This document shows positions 17,161 to 25,681 of a stretch of 64,000 bases of DNA, piece after piece. Position 1 is the first letter of the stretch. Each line of letters starts with the position of its first letter. The translations under genes were made by a program, and so were the position numbers. Source of the DNA: JACPVU01 sp964373255 (GTDB taxonomy: Archaea; Aenigmatarchaeota; Aenigmatarchaeia; GW2011-AR5). The stretch spans positions 3,071-67,070 of the forward strand of contig CAYJTG010000008.1 in assembly GCA_964373255.1 (NCBI GenBank), in the 5' to 3' direction. The notes under the pieces were generated by a model, which was not told where the DNA came from, made no database searches, and worked only from the letters and a program-made list of their open reading frames with translations.

Positions 17161-19884
17161 TCAAAATCCTACGACAAACCTTATGTCGAGCGGCCCCCAG
17201 CCGAATGGTATTCCTGTTCCTGTTATGGTTATCTCTATATTTGACAGCGCGACGTCTATCGGATTCGTCGATGAGCCTGATACTCCTGTGCCTGAGATAA
17301 AATTGAGGTAGTCCAGCAGCCGAACAAGAGCGTTGTCTACGGCGTCGTTTTGCGGGTCAAGCGTGTCAACCGCTCTCACCGTTGAATTGAAATTCTGCAG
17401 GTTGCCGCCTGCCGTGATGTCCGTGTAGCCGTCCTGGACGCCGTCGTGGTCAATGTCGTGGTACACCCTTACTACTTTGCCGGACATGGTTGTAAAGAGC
17501 GAGCCAAACGGCACAGACGCCCGGATCCGCGCTGAGTATATCATCCTGTTGCCTGATGAGCAGCTGCTACTGAGGCCGGACTGGTTGGCGGCAATGCGCA
17601 CAGTTATGTTATTTGTTTTATTAGACAGCATAAGCCCCGGCGGAATCTGGACACGGAACGGATCGCCAAGGTCTGTTATAAGGTTTGGGAATTTCGAAAG
17701 GTTGAACACAACCACATCCGTATAATTTACTGTCACGAGCGATGTCCAGAAATCTGATGAGTACGAAGTGACCTTTGCGTCAACAACGCGCATCTGCGCC
17801 GGGATGAAGAACGCCCCGTTGCACGAATCGAATTTGTTGGTTTCCTGGTCGACCTGTATTTCCTGGTAATCTATCTGCGGCTCTTCTTTTGCGTACTGGT
17901 AATCGATGTATGAATTCCTGTAGAGAACAGACTCGCCGGCTGATGAAAAATTGACGGTCTGCTGCACGTAGGTGATATTTGAAAGCGTCCCGCCCATGCC
18001 ACTGTATATGTTGACCAGCTCGGAAAAGTTCTGGCTCACGAAAAACGTCCCTCCCGTGCAGTTCGCGATCTTGATCAGTGTGGAATTGTCCGTGGTCGCG
18101 CCTGAGCCGAAAAGCACGGTGTTAATGACGAGTGGGCGGCCCGACGGGCTGTACGCAGAGTGGTTGCCTGCCTGGCACGCCAAGTTTATTGCCTGCTGCT
18201 TTGCGGTTGCGACGCCACAGTTCTGGTTATACGCGCCAACGGATGTGTCTGTGTTGTCGCAGAAATCAGCGTTGCCGTCTGCCATCATCACGACCGCGCG
18301 CCTGTTTGTATACGGGCTTCCAGGCCCGGCAGGCGACAAAGCGCCCGAAGGCACGGATGTTCCTGCTGGTATCAGCCTTCTGCGCGCTTCTGCTATGCCG
18401 CAGGCGTAGCAGCGCTTGGAGGCACCCTGCGCGTGTATGTCATCAATCTTTTGTGTGATCAGGGTGAGGTTTGAAGTGAGGTCTTGCGTGTCGGGGTTGT
18501 TTATGTTGTTGTGGTAAGAGAGGCTTCCGACGCGATTGCCGGAATTGTTTATCACGATCCCTGCAAATATCTTTTCGGCCACTTTTGCTGCTGCAAGCCT
18601 TGTTGCATTGCCGCCGATCCCGCAGACGCTGAGCGAGCCGTTAATGATGTCGCAGATGCCCATGGAATTTGAGTCGCCAGCCACCACTATCGCGTCTGTG
18701 GTGCTTGCAAATGTGATGTTACCCTCTGTTTGCTGGACGGTACCTATCCTGAGAAGGACGTTTTCCTTGCTGAGCTCCGAATAGTTCAGCTTTGTCCGCA
18801 GGACCGAGTCGGAAATGTCAACGGTTCGGTTTGTGGTGTTGCCTGTCGTGTTATAAACGGTTACGTTGCTGATTAACATTGAAAGAGAAAACCTTGTAAT
18901 AAACTCGAGATGCACACTCATGCTTGTGAGGTTGCCCGGGATGTAGAACGAATCGTAATAGTTTATCGCGCCCTGTATGCCCGGGAGATAATACCTTGTG
19001 ACGTTAGAGACAGGAACCAGCTGCTTTGTCTGATATACAACACGAATAAATCCGCCTCCTACGTACTGCTTTGTGCTGTCGTTTGTGGCGAAGCTTATCA
19101 GGAATGTGTTGTTCGAGCCGCCTACGATGGCGCTAAGGCACGAGCCTGGATATATGGTCCAGCTGTCGCCAGACAGTCCTGAAGCTGTCTTGTTGAACGT
19201 CCCGCAGCTGTTTCCGTTGATCAGCAGCGTGAAATTGCTGCCCGCGTCCATTTCCATGTAGACGAACGACATGTTCGCATCGAAAGGAATATCGGACACG
19301 TTGAAGCTGATGTTTCCCTGGCCGACGAACCCGCCGAAGAAAAAGTACGACGACGCTCTTTTTCCACCAATGTTTGTCAGGAATGCGCTTGCAACAAAGC
19401 CCTGTGAAGGCAGGCCCTTGCGGAAGCCGGACGCAATGCGCCTGCTCACGGTTGATGACCTGCCGAACGTGCCGGACGTGGAGTACAGCACCTCATTCTC
19501 GATATTTACATTCCACTGGGCATTGCCCGGAAGGATTTTCCTGAATATCTGCTCGGTTATATTTGCGGCGCGGGTGTTGCTTACGCTGCTGTTCGAAGCC
19601 CAGAGGTCGGCGATGAGCTCGAGCAGCGTCTTGCCGAGGTCGTCCTTTGTTATCGCGCCGATTTTGTAGAGGTCTGCTATGGCAGGCTCTTTTATCAGGT
19701 CGACGACCCTGATGTTTGCCATGACGCCAACGGCGTCTTCTGACTGGAGCGAAAGCTTCTGTGTTATCGTATCAGACGTTCTCTCTGTAAGGAACATAAA
19801 CGCAAGCGGCAGGATGGCTATGACTATCAGGAACGCAAAGAATGCGTCAAACGTGAAGATAAGGCCGCGCTTATTTTCTGACAT
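17161..19884 (-). CDS. Large pilus-associated protein with a von Willebrand A-type domain
   Basis: 907 residues. A pilin-like N-terminus (GLIFTFDAFFAFLIVIAILPLAFMF) precedes a long ectodomain. Around 410-690 lies a vWA-like fold: AIVVAGDSNSMG stands where DxSxS is expected, RRAVVMMADGNAD where LLTDG is expected, plus paired Cys (CYACGIAEA). Near the C-terminus DIDHDGVQDG resembles a calcium loop. vWA proteins at pilus tips mediate adhesion, and this is the probable role. The metal site is not canonical, so ion binding is uncertain. It is rich in N-glycosylation sequons. Confidence 0.85.
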   Translation of the reverse strand: MSENKRGLIFTFDAFFAFLIVIAILPLAFMFLTERTSDTITQKLSLQSEDAVGVMANIRVVDLIKEPAIADLYKIGAITKDDLGKTLLELIADLWASNSSVSNTRAANITEQIFRKILPGNAQWNVNIENEVLYSTSGTFGRSSTVSRRIASGFRKGLPSQGFVASAFLTNIGGKRASSYFFFGGFVGQGNISFNVSDIPFDANMSFVYMEMDAGSNFTLLINGNSCGTFNKTASGLSGDSWTIYPGSCLSAIVGGSNNTFLISFATNDSTKQYVGGGFIRVVYQTKQLVPVSNVTRYYLPGIQGAINYYDSFYIPGNLTSMSVHLEFITRFSLSMLISNVTVYNTTGNTTNRTVDISDSVLRTKLNYSELSKENVLLRIGTVQQTEGNITFASTTDAIVVAGDSNSMGICDIINGSLSVCGIGGNATRLAAAKVAEKIFAGIVINNSGNRVGSLSYHNNINNPDTQDLTSNLTLITQKIDDIHAQGASKRCYACGIAEARRRLIPAGTSVPSGALSPAGPGSPYTNRRAVVMMADGNADFCDNTDTSVGAYNQNCGVATAKQQAINLACQAGNHSAYSPSGRPLVINTVLFGSGATTDNSTLIKIANCTGGTFFVSQNFSELVNIYSGMGGTLSNITYVQQTVNFSSAGESVLYRNSYIDYQYAKEEPQIDYQEIQVDQETNKFDSCNGAFFIPAQMRVVDAKVTSYSSDFWTSLVTVNYTDVVVFNLSKFPNLITDLGDPFRVQIPPGLMLSNKTNNITVRIAANQSGLSSSCSSGNRMIYSARIRASVPFGSLFTTMSGKVVRVYHDIDHDGVQDGYTDITAGGNLQNFNSTVRAVDTLDPQNDAVDNALVRLLDYLNFISGTGVSGSSTNPIDVALSNIEITITGTGIPFGWGPLDIRFVVGF

Positions 19885-19900
19885 GATAAAACCTCTTTCA

Positions 19901-20014
19901 GATTGTATCCATTTTAAGTATGATGGTCAACGTGAGAGACATCGTCTATCGACGATGTCTCTAGCTGCGGTATACGTCAAGAGACGTATACCGCTACGTT
20001 TATTGGATACAATC
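19901..20014 (+). mobile_element. Family A palindromic element A4, internally deleted
   Basis: 114 bp. It matches A2 except that 17 bp of the right outer stem are missing between two ACGTT/ACGTTT repeats, so the stem cannot close fully. No target duplication is visible (left CCTCTTTCA, right AATTATTTC). Probably an older, decayed copy; its right end abuts the stop of the next gene. Confidence 0.88.
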
Positions 20015-20016
20015 AA

Positions 20017-21117
20017 TTATTTCCATACAAGCATGCTAATCCTTGCGATCTGGTTCCTGCCGTCGATTATCGAAAACCTTGTGGTCGAAGATATGCTCCT
20101 TGCGGTATTCAGCTGCGCGCCGAACGCCATGCGCCTGCCTGCGGCATTTATGATGGAAGAAAGGCTTTTGCCGTTGCTGCTCCCGCTTATGTCGGTTATA
20201 TAGTATACCGTGCCCAGACCGTGCTTCCACTTTCCTATGCGCGCGAACGAATTCTGGCTTGAATCGGCGACTATTATTTTCAGGTCGGCGTCAGTAGGAG
20301 ATTCAAAAAAATAACCTGATGCGCTGGCGAATGTGACTGCGTCGCCAACATTGGCATCAATAAAGTCGTCTGTCGACACGACAACAGCGTTGTTACCAGA
20401 TGTTGTCGAGCCGGTCATCGAGAACCCTGACTGTATCAGGTCCGGGTTTCCCTCAAAAATGAGTATTCCCCCTGTCGTCAAAAAATCCTTCAGGTCATTT
20501 ATATTCACCTGGCTCTGCTGGAGCTGCGGCTCTTCTATAATGATTGTCTTGTACGCAGAGCGGTTTGCCACCATCGTGTTGAACGCATTTACCTGCGATG
20601 CGCTGTAGACGTTCCGTGCGTCGCCTGCGTCCGGGGTGCCTGTGCCGCCGTAATAAAGGTCCCATACAAGCCCGGAATTTTTTATGGCCTGTCCAACGTC
20701 ATTTTGCTGGAAATAGAAGTACGCGGCAGGGCTCTGCGCAACGCCTGTGAGTATGTTATAGTTGTTTATATCGTAGAACGATATGTTGACGTCGAGCTCG
20801 CCAAGGCCCAGCAGATCTTTTGCCCTCCTGTAGTCCATTCTCATGAAGCTCTTTATCTTGGTCAGGTTTATGCGCCCGGAAACGTCAGAAAGGCCTATGC
20901 TTCCAACGGTTGTTTCATTCCAGTCCTGCGGATAGCCGGCTGTCTTCAGCATCACGTCTGTGGCAAAAACAGAGAACGTCTCGATCTCCCTTCTGTCGTC
21001 TTCTGCCTTTATCTGGATTGCAATGCGGTCGAACGTCGGTATTACCAACGAGAGGACAATAAGAAATATGACCATGCTTATTATAAAATCTCCGGAGATC
21101 GTCTGGGCTTTAGACAA
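20017..21117 (-). CDS. Pilin-like exported protein with a GATase-like ectodomain region
   Basis: 366 residues with a pilin-like N-terminal helix (IISMVIFLIVLSLVIPTF). The ectodomain contains a segment (YKTIIIEEPQ, then LKDFLTTGGILIFEG, then HGLGTVYYI) that resembles the Rossmann-like glutamine-amidotransferase fold used in archaeal surface proteins. Its start overlaps the end of the class III pilin gene upstream by 8 bp. Likely a minor pilin of the same fibre. Confidence 0.72.
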   Translation of the reverse strand: MSKAQTISGDFIISMVIFLIVLSLVIPTFDRIAIQIKAEDDRREIETFSVFATDVMLKTAGYPQDWNETTVGSIGLSDVSGRINLTKIKSFMRMDYRRAKDLLGLGELDVNISFYDINNYNILTGVAQSPAAYFYFQQNDVGQAIKNSGLVWDLYYGGTGTPDAGDARNVYSASQVNAFNTMVANRSAYKTIIIEEPQLQQSQVNINDLKDFLTTGGILIFEGNPDLIQSGFSMTGSTTSGNNAVVVSTDDFIDANVGDAVTFASASGYFFESPTDADLKIIVADSSQNSFARIGKWKHGLGTVYYITDISGSSNGKSLSSIINAAGRRMAFGAQLNTARSISSTTRFSIIDGRNQIARISMLVWK

Positions 21118-21496
21118 GCTGTATCAACCCCTTCGAGTTCTTTATCGTGTTCTCCCCGAACTTTATGCTGCCTGTGATATTATAAGCGAGCAGGGGAATC
21201 ATGTACGTCCTGGCGTTGGAAGAGATATAGAGCTGATTGGAGTTTATGAAAACCGTGTAGTTTGTGTTGCCGTAGAGTTTCTGGGGCATGGAGAACCTGT
21301 GGCTGTAGCCGTCGCCGACCCCTGCCGCGGTATTTATTTCTATGGCTGCAAGCTCTGCAACCCTGCGCGCGTCGCGGTTTATGTTGTCTGCGTATATCTG
21401 GTTTGCATTGCCGAAGGCGACAAAGCTCGCAACGGCTATTATCAGAAGCAATATGAAAACAAAAAGCATAAACTCTACTGATGTTTGTCCTTTCAT
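21110..21496 (-). CDS. Class III archaeal pilin
   Basis: 128 residues from the internal ATG at 21496 (MKGQTSVEFMLFVFILLLII). KGQ followed by SVEF matches the class III signal peptide processed by EppA-like peptidases, followed by the assembly helix. The Q before TSVEF is the mature +1 residue in characterised members. First of a coupled pair with the 366-residue protein. Structural pilus subunit. Confidence 0.85.
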   Translation of the reverse strand: MKGQTSVEFMLFVFILLLIIAVASFVAFGNANQIYADNINRDARRVAELAAIEINTAAGVGDGYSHRFSMPQKLYGNTNYTVFINSNQLYISSNARTYMIPLLAYNITGSIKFGENTIKNSKGLIQLV

Positions 21497-21523
21497 GTCA
21501 TCCACGCATTATTGCATTTCAAC

Positions 21524-21585
21524 AAAAGCGTCGACGTGAGAGGCATTATACGTCGATAGACGTATAGGTCTACGTCGACACTTTT
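21524..21585 (+). mobile_element. Family A remnant A5 with a single fused arm
   Basis: Outer stem AAAAGCGTCGACGT / ACGTCGACACTTTT encloses only one hairpin: the 5' side of arm 1 (AGAGGCATT) runs directly into the apex of arm 2 (ATACGTC-GATA-GACGTAT). This looks like a deletion joining the two arms. The right flank GACAGAGCC resembles a worn GGCTCTGTT end of the A6 type. No clear target duplication. Confidence 0.75.
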
Positions 21586-21600
21586 GACAGAGCCATTTTA

Positions 21601-22008
21601 TCAGACTTCAGTAATATTGACAATGCCGTCAACGGACTGGACCAGGACCTTGTGGGTGCCGGCTGCTGTTGACAAACCGCCTGTAAGGTTCGCTATTGTC
21701 TCGACTGTAATATTTCTTGGAAAGCCGAATTTCCATTTCAGTTCAAACGTTATGCTGTGCTGATTTATGTAGACCTGCTTTACGTTGTCCGGAAAGGTTG
21801 GATAGATATAAAATTTAGAAGGCGGCCCCTGAAAATATGTCAGCTCGGTCGTCTCGGCTATCTTGCTCATCGCCGACTTTGCGTATGAAACCTGAAGGTC
21901 CCACCGCGCGTCCTCTATATTCGTGCTCGTGTATGACCACAGGATGCCGACGGCAATAAGGCTGAATGCAAATATCACTATGTACTCCAATGAAACCTGC
22001 CCGCGCAT
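21601..22008 (-). CDS. Class III archaeal pilin
   Basis: 135 residues, MRGQVSLEYIVIFAFSLIAV, a near-consensus class III signal (GQ then SLEYI) followed by the N-terminal assembly helix. The C-terminal domain is about 100 residues with aromatic strands and one NIT glycosylation site. First gene of the leftward pilin cluster, divergent from the coiled-coil/ATPase operon. Probable structural or minor pilin. Confidence 0.88.
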   Translation of the reverse strand: MRGQVSLEYIVIFAFSLIAVGILWSYTSTNIEDARWDLQVSYAKSAMSKIAETTELTYFQGPPSKFYIYPTFPDNVKQVYINQHSITFELKWKFGFPRNITVETIANLTGGLSTAAGTHKVLVQSVDGIVNITEV

Positions 22009-22141
22009 ATCTATAATTTGTCAAGCTTCTTATTATATGTTTTGCTGTCGATGCTCCTTCACGACGAAATCAGAAGCTGCAAATGCAGAAAGTATAAATA
22101 CCACTTTTGACGAATATACATTAACCCGTAAGGGTTCTGTG

Positions 22142-22897
22142 ATGTCTATGAAAAAAAAGGCAAGCGTGAAGAAGGGCAAAAAGAAAATGCCTGTGTATGG
22201 TGAGTTTGAGAAGTCCGTGAAGCAGCAGAAGCCAAGAAAGGCGGCTGTATACGGGAAATTTGACGAGGAAGCCAAAAATAAAACCCCAGTAAAACTTAGT
22301 GCACCGCAAGAAACGAAGAAGCCGTTGTTTACTACGCAAAAAAAAACCGAAGAGACCCATCCCTCAAGATTCAGAATATTCAAGCACCCCATCTTTGAGA
22401 AGAAAGAACCTGAAGGTGCATGGAAAAAACTTGAGAAATTCGACAATTCGTTTGGGCTTCTAAAAGACATGCTCGAGGAATTCAGGAACGAAAATCAGGA
22501 GCTGAGAAAGGACAGGCAGTTCCTTCTGGAAAAGCTAAAAAACCTTATAATTAACAGCGAGCAGAACAAAAAGATGGCAGAACCAGAAGAAGAGGAAGAA
22601 ACGTACAAAGAGGAAAGTCACAAAAAGGACCTGGTATCTGCAAATAACCCGGAAGAAGACGTGCACAGGAGTGAAAAGGAAAAGAAGGCGCACCTGGAAA
22701 AGAGCATAGAGACGCCGCTCGACAGGCTGCTTGAGCTGGTCATGAAAAATGATAAAATAAATTTCTCGCAGGCTGCAAAAATATTCCACGTCAAGGACAA
22801 ACAAATCGAGGAATGGGCGCAGATACTCGAAGACCACGGCCTCGTAGAAATACACTATCCAGCCATCGGAAAGCCGGTGCTTAAGAGAAAATACTGA
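22142..22897 (+). CDS. Coiled-coil protein with C-terminal winged helix, pilus-associated
   Basis: 251 residues from the ATG at 22142; a longer frame would overlap the divergent pilin. N-terminal about 80 residues are very basic and low complexity with two PVYGEF/AVYGKF repeats. A coiled coil follows (about 110-150, LLKDMLEEFRNENQELRKD), an acidic linker, and a wHTH at 195-250 (INFSQAAKIFHVKDKQIEEW). Such proteins precede secretion ATPases in many archaeal pilus loci; it may be a cytoplasmic scaffold rather than a DNA binder. Confidence 0.7.
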   Translation: MSMKKKASVKKGKKKMPVYGEFEKSVKQQKPRKAAVYGKFDEEAKNKTPVKLSAPQETKKPLFTTQKKTEETHPSRFRIFKHPIFEKKEPEGAWKKLEKFDNSFGLLKDMLEEFRNENQELRKDRQFLLEKLKNLIINSEQNKKMAEPEEEEETYKEESHKKDLVSANNPEEDVHRSEKEKKAHLEKSIETPLDRLLELVMKNDKINFSQAAKIFHVKDKQIEEWAQILEDHGLVEIHYPAIGKPVLKRKY

Positions 22898-22902
22898 TAC
22901 TG

Positions 22903-23035
22903 GGCTCTGTTGAAATGCTCAATAAAAGCATCGACGTGAGAGCTATTGTCTTTTGACAATAGCTCTAGCTGACCCTTACGTCGATAAGACGTAAGGGTCT
23001 ACGTCGATGCTTTTTCATAGGTTTTCAACAGAGCC
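22903..23035 (+). mobile_element. Family A element A6 with IS6-like termini
   Basis: 133 bp with ends GGCTCTGTTGAAA / TTTCAACAGAGCC, flanked by TGATACTG (22895-22902, 23036-23043). The left duplication includes the stop codon of the preceding gene. The core is family A (arms AGAGCTATTGTC and GACCCTTACGTC, linker CTAGCTG), but the termini differ from the GATTG type. These ends and an 8-bp duplication match what is known for IS6/IS26-family elements. Confidence 0.92.
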
Positions 23036-23052
23036 TGATACTGCTAACTTAA

Positions 23053-23078
23053 GGGTGATTAACTATCGTTAATCACCC
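23053..23078 (+). promoter_or_regulatory. Perfect hairpin ahead of the secretion ATPase gene
   Basis: GGGTGATTAA-CTATCG-TTAATCACCC, a 10-bp perfect stem 20 nt before the ATPase ATG. The stem holds a consensus GGTGATT ribosome-binding sequence, so it could either hide such a site or act as a terminator after element A6. Confidence 0.45.
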
Positions 23079-23097
23079 AGAAAAGATCGTGCTGCAA

Positions 23098-24600
23098 ATG
23101 GCCAAGATACTAAAAAGCTACTACATAAATATTGAGAAGATTCACGTACACGTTACTGTTGCTGATACGGGCGACTACACGTTACAGTACAAGCTGACTA
23201 TTCCTAAGATAAGTAGCGCCACCCTTGCGTTGCTGGACCAGATAAAAGAGGACCTTCTGAAAGAGGCAAAAATAAGCGCAGAAGAGATGTTCGACCCGAA
23301 CAAGATCAAGAACCTCATAAAAGAGTTTGAGGCAAAAACGCAGACGATAATAGATTCAAAGCTGCCCACCGTGAGCGAGAACGTGAAGCAGTTTCTTACG
23401 CATTCCCTTGTCAATGAGATGCTCGGCCTCGGCATAATCGAGCTGCTCATAGCCGACGAAAGCCTGGAAGAGATTGTGATCAATACGTCAAAGGAGCCCA
23501 TATGGGTATTTCATAAGGAATTTGGATGGCTCAAGACAAATATATTTGTGCCTTCAGAGAGGCAGATACAGAACTATGCAAGCATCATAGCGCGCCGTGT
23601 CGGCAGGCAGATAACAACGCTCAATCCGCTTTTGGACGCGCACATGATAACAGGCGACCGAGCGAACTCGACGCTTTTTCCCATTTCTACAAAGGGCAAT
23701 ACGTTGTCGATAAGAAAATTTGCCCGCAAGCCGTGGACGATGACTGATTTTGTCGCGAACAAAACGGCGAACTCGAAGGTTGCGGCATTCCTGTGGCTTG
23801 CTATTCAGTACGAGCTCAACATGATAGTCGCAGGGGGCACATCGTCGGGCAAGACAGCGCTGCTGAATACGCTCATGCCTTTCATACAGCCGAACCACAG
23901 GGTCATAAGCATAGAAGACACGCGAGAAATACAACTGCCTGATTTCATGCACTGGATACCGCTCACGACCAGACTGCCGAATCCTGAGGGAAAGGGCGAA
24001 ATATCCATGCTCGACCTCATGATAAACTCGCTTCGCATGCGCCCGGACAGAATAGTCGTAGGCGAGATAAGAAGGGCCGAGCAGGCAGAAGTGCTGTTCG
24101 AGGCCATGCACACGGGCCACTCAGTCTACGCGACACTGCACGCAGATACGGCAGAGCAGGTCCTGAGAAGAATGACAAACCCCCCGATAAGCATACCGGA
24201 CGTCCTTCTCGAGGCGTTGCACCTGATCGCTGTAAAGTACCGTGACAGGAGAAAAGGCATAAGGCGCGTCTACCAGGTCGCAGAATTAGTGATTAACGAC
24301 AGAACAGGACAAACAAAAACCAATGTTTTGTTTAGGGCAACCCCTTCCGGCGACATCGTATCGTCAGGCGAGTCAAAGCGCGTGTTTGATGCGCTGCACA
24401 TGCACACGGGCATGTCACGAAGGGAGATGAACCAAGACCTTAACGAGAAAATAAAGATCATGAACTGGATGGTCAAGTACAGTGTCAACACTGTCAACAA
24501 CGTCGGCAAGGTTGTGTCACAATACTACACCGACAAAGAGAGCGTGCTGAAGATGATTTCCAAGAACAAAAAGCCCGAGGCTATCATAAAGCCGCTCTGA
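23098..24600 (+). CDS. Type IV pilus secretion/assembly ATPase (TadA/VirB11 family)
   Basis: 500 residues from the ATG at 23098. The C-terminal RecA-like domain has Walker A GGTSSGKT, the Asp box SIEDTREIQL, Walker B RIVVGEIR and the His box GHSVYATLHAD. The N-terminal half is the variable domain that contacts the platform protein. It powers pilin polymerisation at the membrane. It is followed by two platform proteins with element B4 in between. Close to the archaeal GspE2/TadA-like group. A longer form would begin at a GTG nine bases upstream. Confidence 0.95.
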   Translation: MAKILKSYYINIEKIHVHVTVADTGDYTLQYKLTIPKISSATLALLDQIKEDLLKEAKISAEEMFDPNKIKNLIKEFEAKTQTIIDSKLPTVSENVKQFLTHSLVNEMLGLGIIELLIADESLEEIVINTSKEPIWVFHKEFGWLKTNIFVPSERQIQNYASIIARRVGRQITTLNPLLDAHMITGDRANSTLFPISTKGNTLSIRKFARKPWTMTDFVANKTANSKVAAFLWLAIQYELNMIVAGGTSSGKTALLNTLMPFIQPNHRVISIEDTREIQLPDFMHWIPLTTRLPNPEGKGEISMLDLMINSLRMRPDRIVVGEIRRAEQAEVLFEAMHTGHSVYATLHADTAEQVLRRMTNPPISIPDVLLEALHLIAVKYRDRRKGIRRVYQVAELVINDRTGQTKTNVLFRATPSGDIVSSGESKRVFDALHMHTGMSRREMNQDLNEKIKIMNWMVKYSVNTVNNVGKVVSQYYTDKESVLKMISKNKKPEAIIKPL

Positions 24601-24616
24601 CAGGTTTGAATATTGT

Positions 24617-24709
24617 TAGTATCTCCGAAAGTGAGGTATACGCCTCTTGGCGTATACCTCGGTAGAGGATTACTGCCAACAGGCAGTAATCCAACTTTCG
24701 GAGATACTG
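24617..24709 (+). mobile_element. Family B palindromic element B4
   Basis: 93 bp, flanked by the 5-bp duplication ATTGT (24612-24616, 24710-24714), in the gap between the ATPase and the first platform gene. Both arms are perfect, making it a good reference copy. Confidence 0.96.
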
Positions 24710-24785
24710 ATTGTTTATTTGAATCACATTAAGCCAACATTTGTTTTGCTAAACATCAGCCTATTGTTAAGCATTGTTGATTAAT

Positions 24786-25667
24786 ATGTATATTCCATTC
24801 TGCCCCGTGCCTGCGGTAAAGGCAAAAAGAATGCTGGGCACCAAGTTTTATGGCATAGCAGAGCCGCTGCTCAAGATTTTTCCAAACCTTGATATCGAAC
24901 TTAAGCAGGCCGATTTTGACATTACAGGCCGCGATTATCTCAGCATCGCATTCTTCTCGTCGTTCTTCATGCTCTTTGCTACCTATTTCACATTTATTAT
25001 TGTTACGTTCCGGTCTATCGAGCTGGACAAATCGCTCTCGATGAGCTTCTTCATAGGAATGTTTTTTTTCGCTGTCACGTTCTTCTACATCATAATTTAC
25101 CCGAAGCTCATGATAAACAAGAGGATGATGGACATAGAGAGAAACCTCCTGTTCGCGCTGCGCCACATGTATGTGCAGATCAGTTCGGGCGTCCCTGTCT
25201 TTGACTCCCTTGTGTCTGTTTCTGAGGGCAACTATGGCGCAATAAGCCGTGAGCTGAAGAGGTGTGTGAAGGACATAAACACAGGCGTACAGATCGAGAA
25301 GGCGCTGGAGGGCTTGGCCACAAGGAACCCGTCGCCGTACTTCCGCCGCACGCTGTGGCAGATATCCAACGGCATAAGGGCGGGCAGTGACATTGGAACG
25401 GTGATAAAGAGCACGGTGGAATACGTCGCTGCCGAACAGAAAATAGCGATAAGAAAATACGGCGCACAGCTCAACCCACTGACGCTGGCCTACATGATGA
25501 TAGCTATCATAATACCGTCGCTGGGCATTACATTCCTCATGATCCTTTCATCGTTTGCAAAGATTCCCGTGACCGAGAGCATCTTCTGGGTGATCCTCGG
25601 CTTCCTTGTGCTGTTCCAGTTCATGTTCCTCGGCGTGATGAAATCCAAGAGGCCGAACATCGGCTGA
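24786..25667 (+). CDS. Type IV pilus platform protein (FlaJ/TadB-like, T2SSF domain), first copy
   Basis: 293 residues from the ATG at 24786. Hydrophobic helices at about 55-80 and 90-110 precede a cytoplasmic T2SSF domain (LLFALRHMYVQISSGVPVFD ... GAISRELKR) and two C-terminal helices. It is the inner-membrane platform on which the ATPase acts. A TTG twelve bases earlier could also start. It is followed by the second platform gene after 14 bp. Family is secure. Confidence 0.88.
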   Translation: MYIPFCPVPAVKAKRMLGTKFYGIAEPLLKIFPNLDIELKQADFDITGRDYLSIAFFSSFFMLFATYFTFIIVTFRSIELDKSLSMSFFIGMFFFAVTFFYIIIYPKLMINKRMMDIERNLLFALRHMYVQISSGVPVFDSLVSVSEGNYGAISRELKRCVKDINTGVQIEKALEGLATRNPSPYFRRTLWQISNGIRAGSDIGTVIKSTVEYVAAEQKIAIRKYGAQLNPLTLAYMMIAIIIPSLGITFLMILSSFAKIPVTESIFWVILGFLVLFQFMFLGVMKSKRPNIG

Positions 25668-25681
25668 AGAGGTTTTCAAAG

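Noticed and set aside
23554..24120. 188-residue minus-strand frame within the secretion ATPase gene
   Set aside because: Shadow ORF; the plus strand carries all ATPase motifs.
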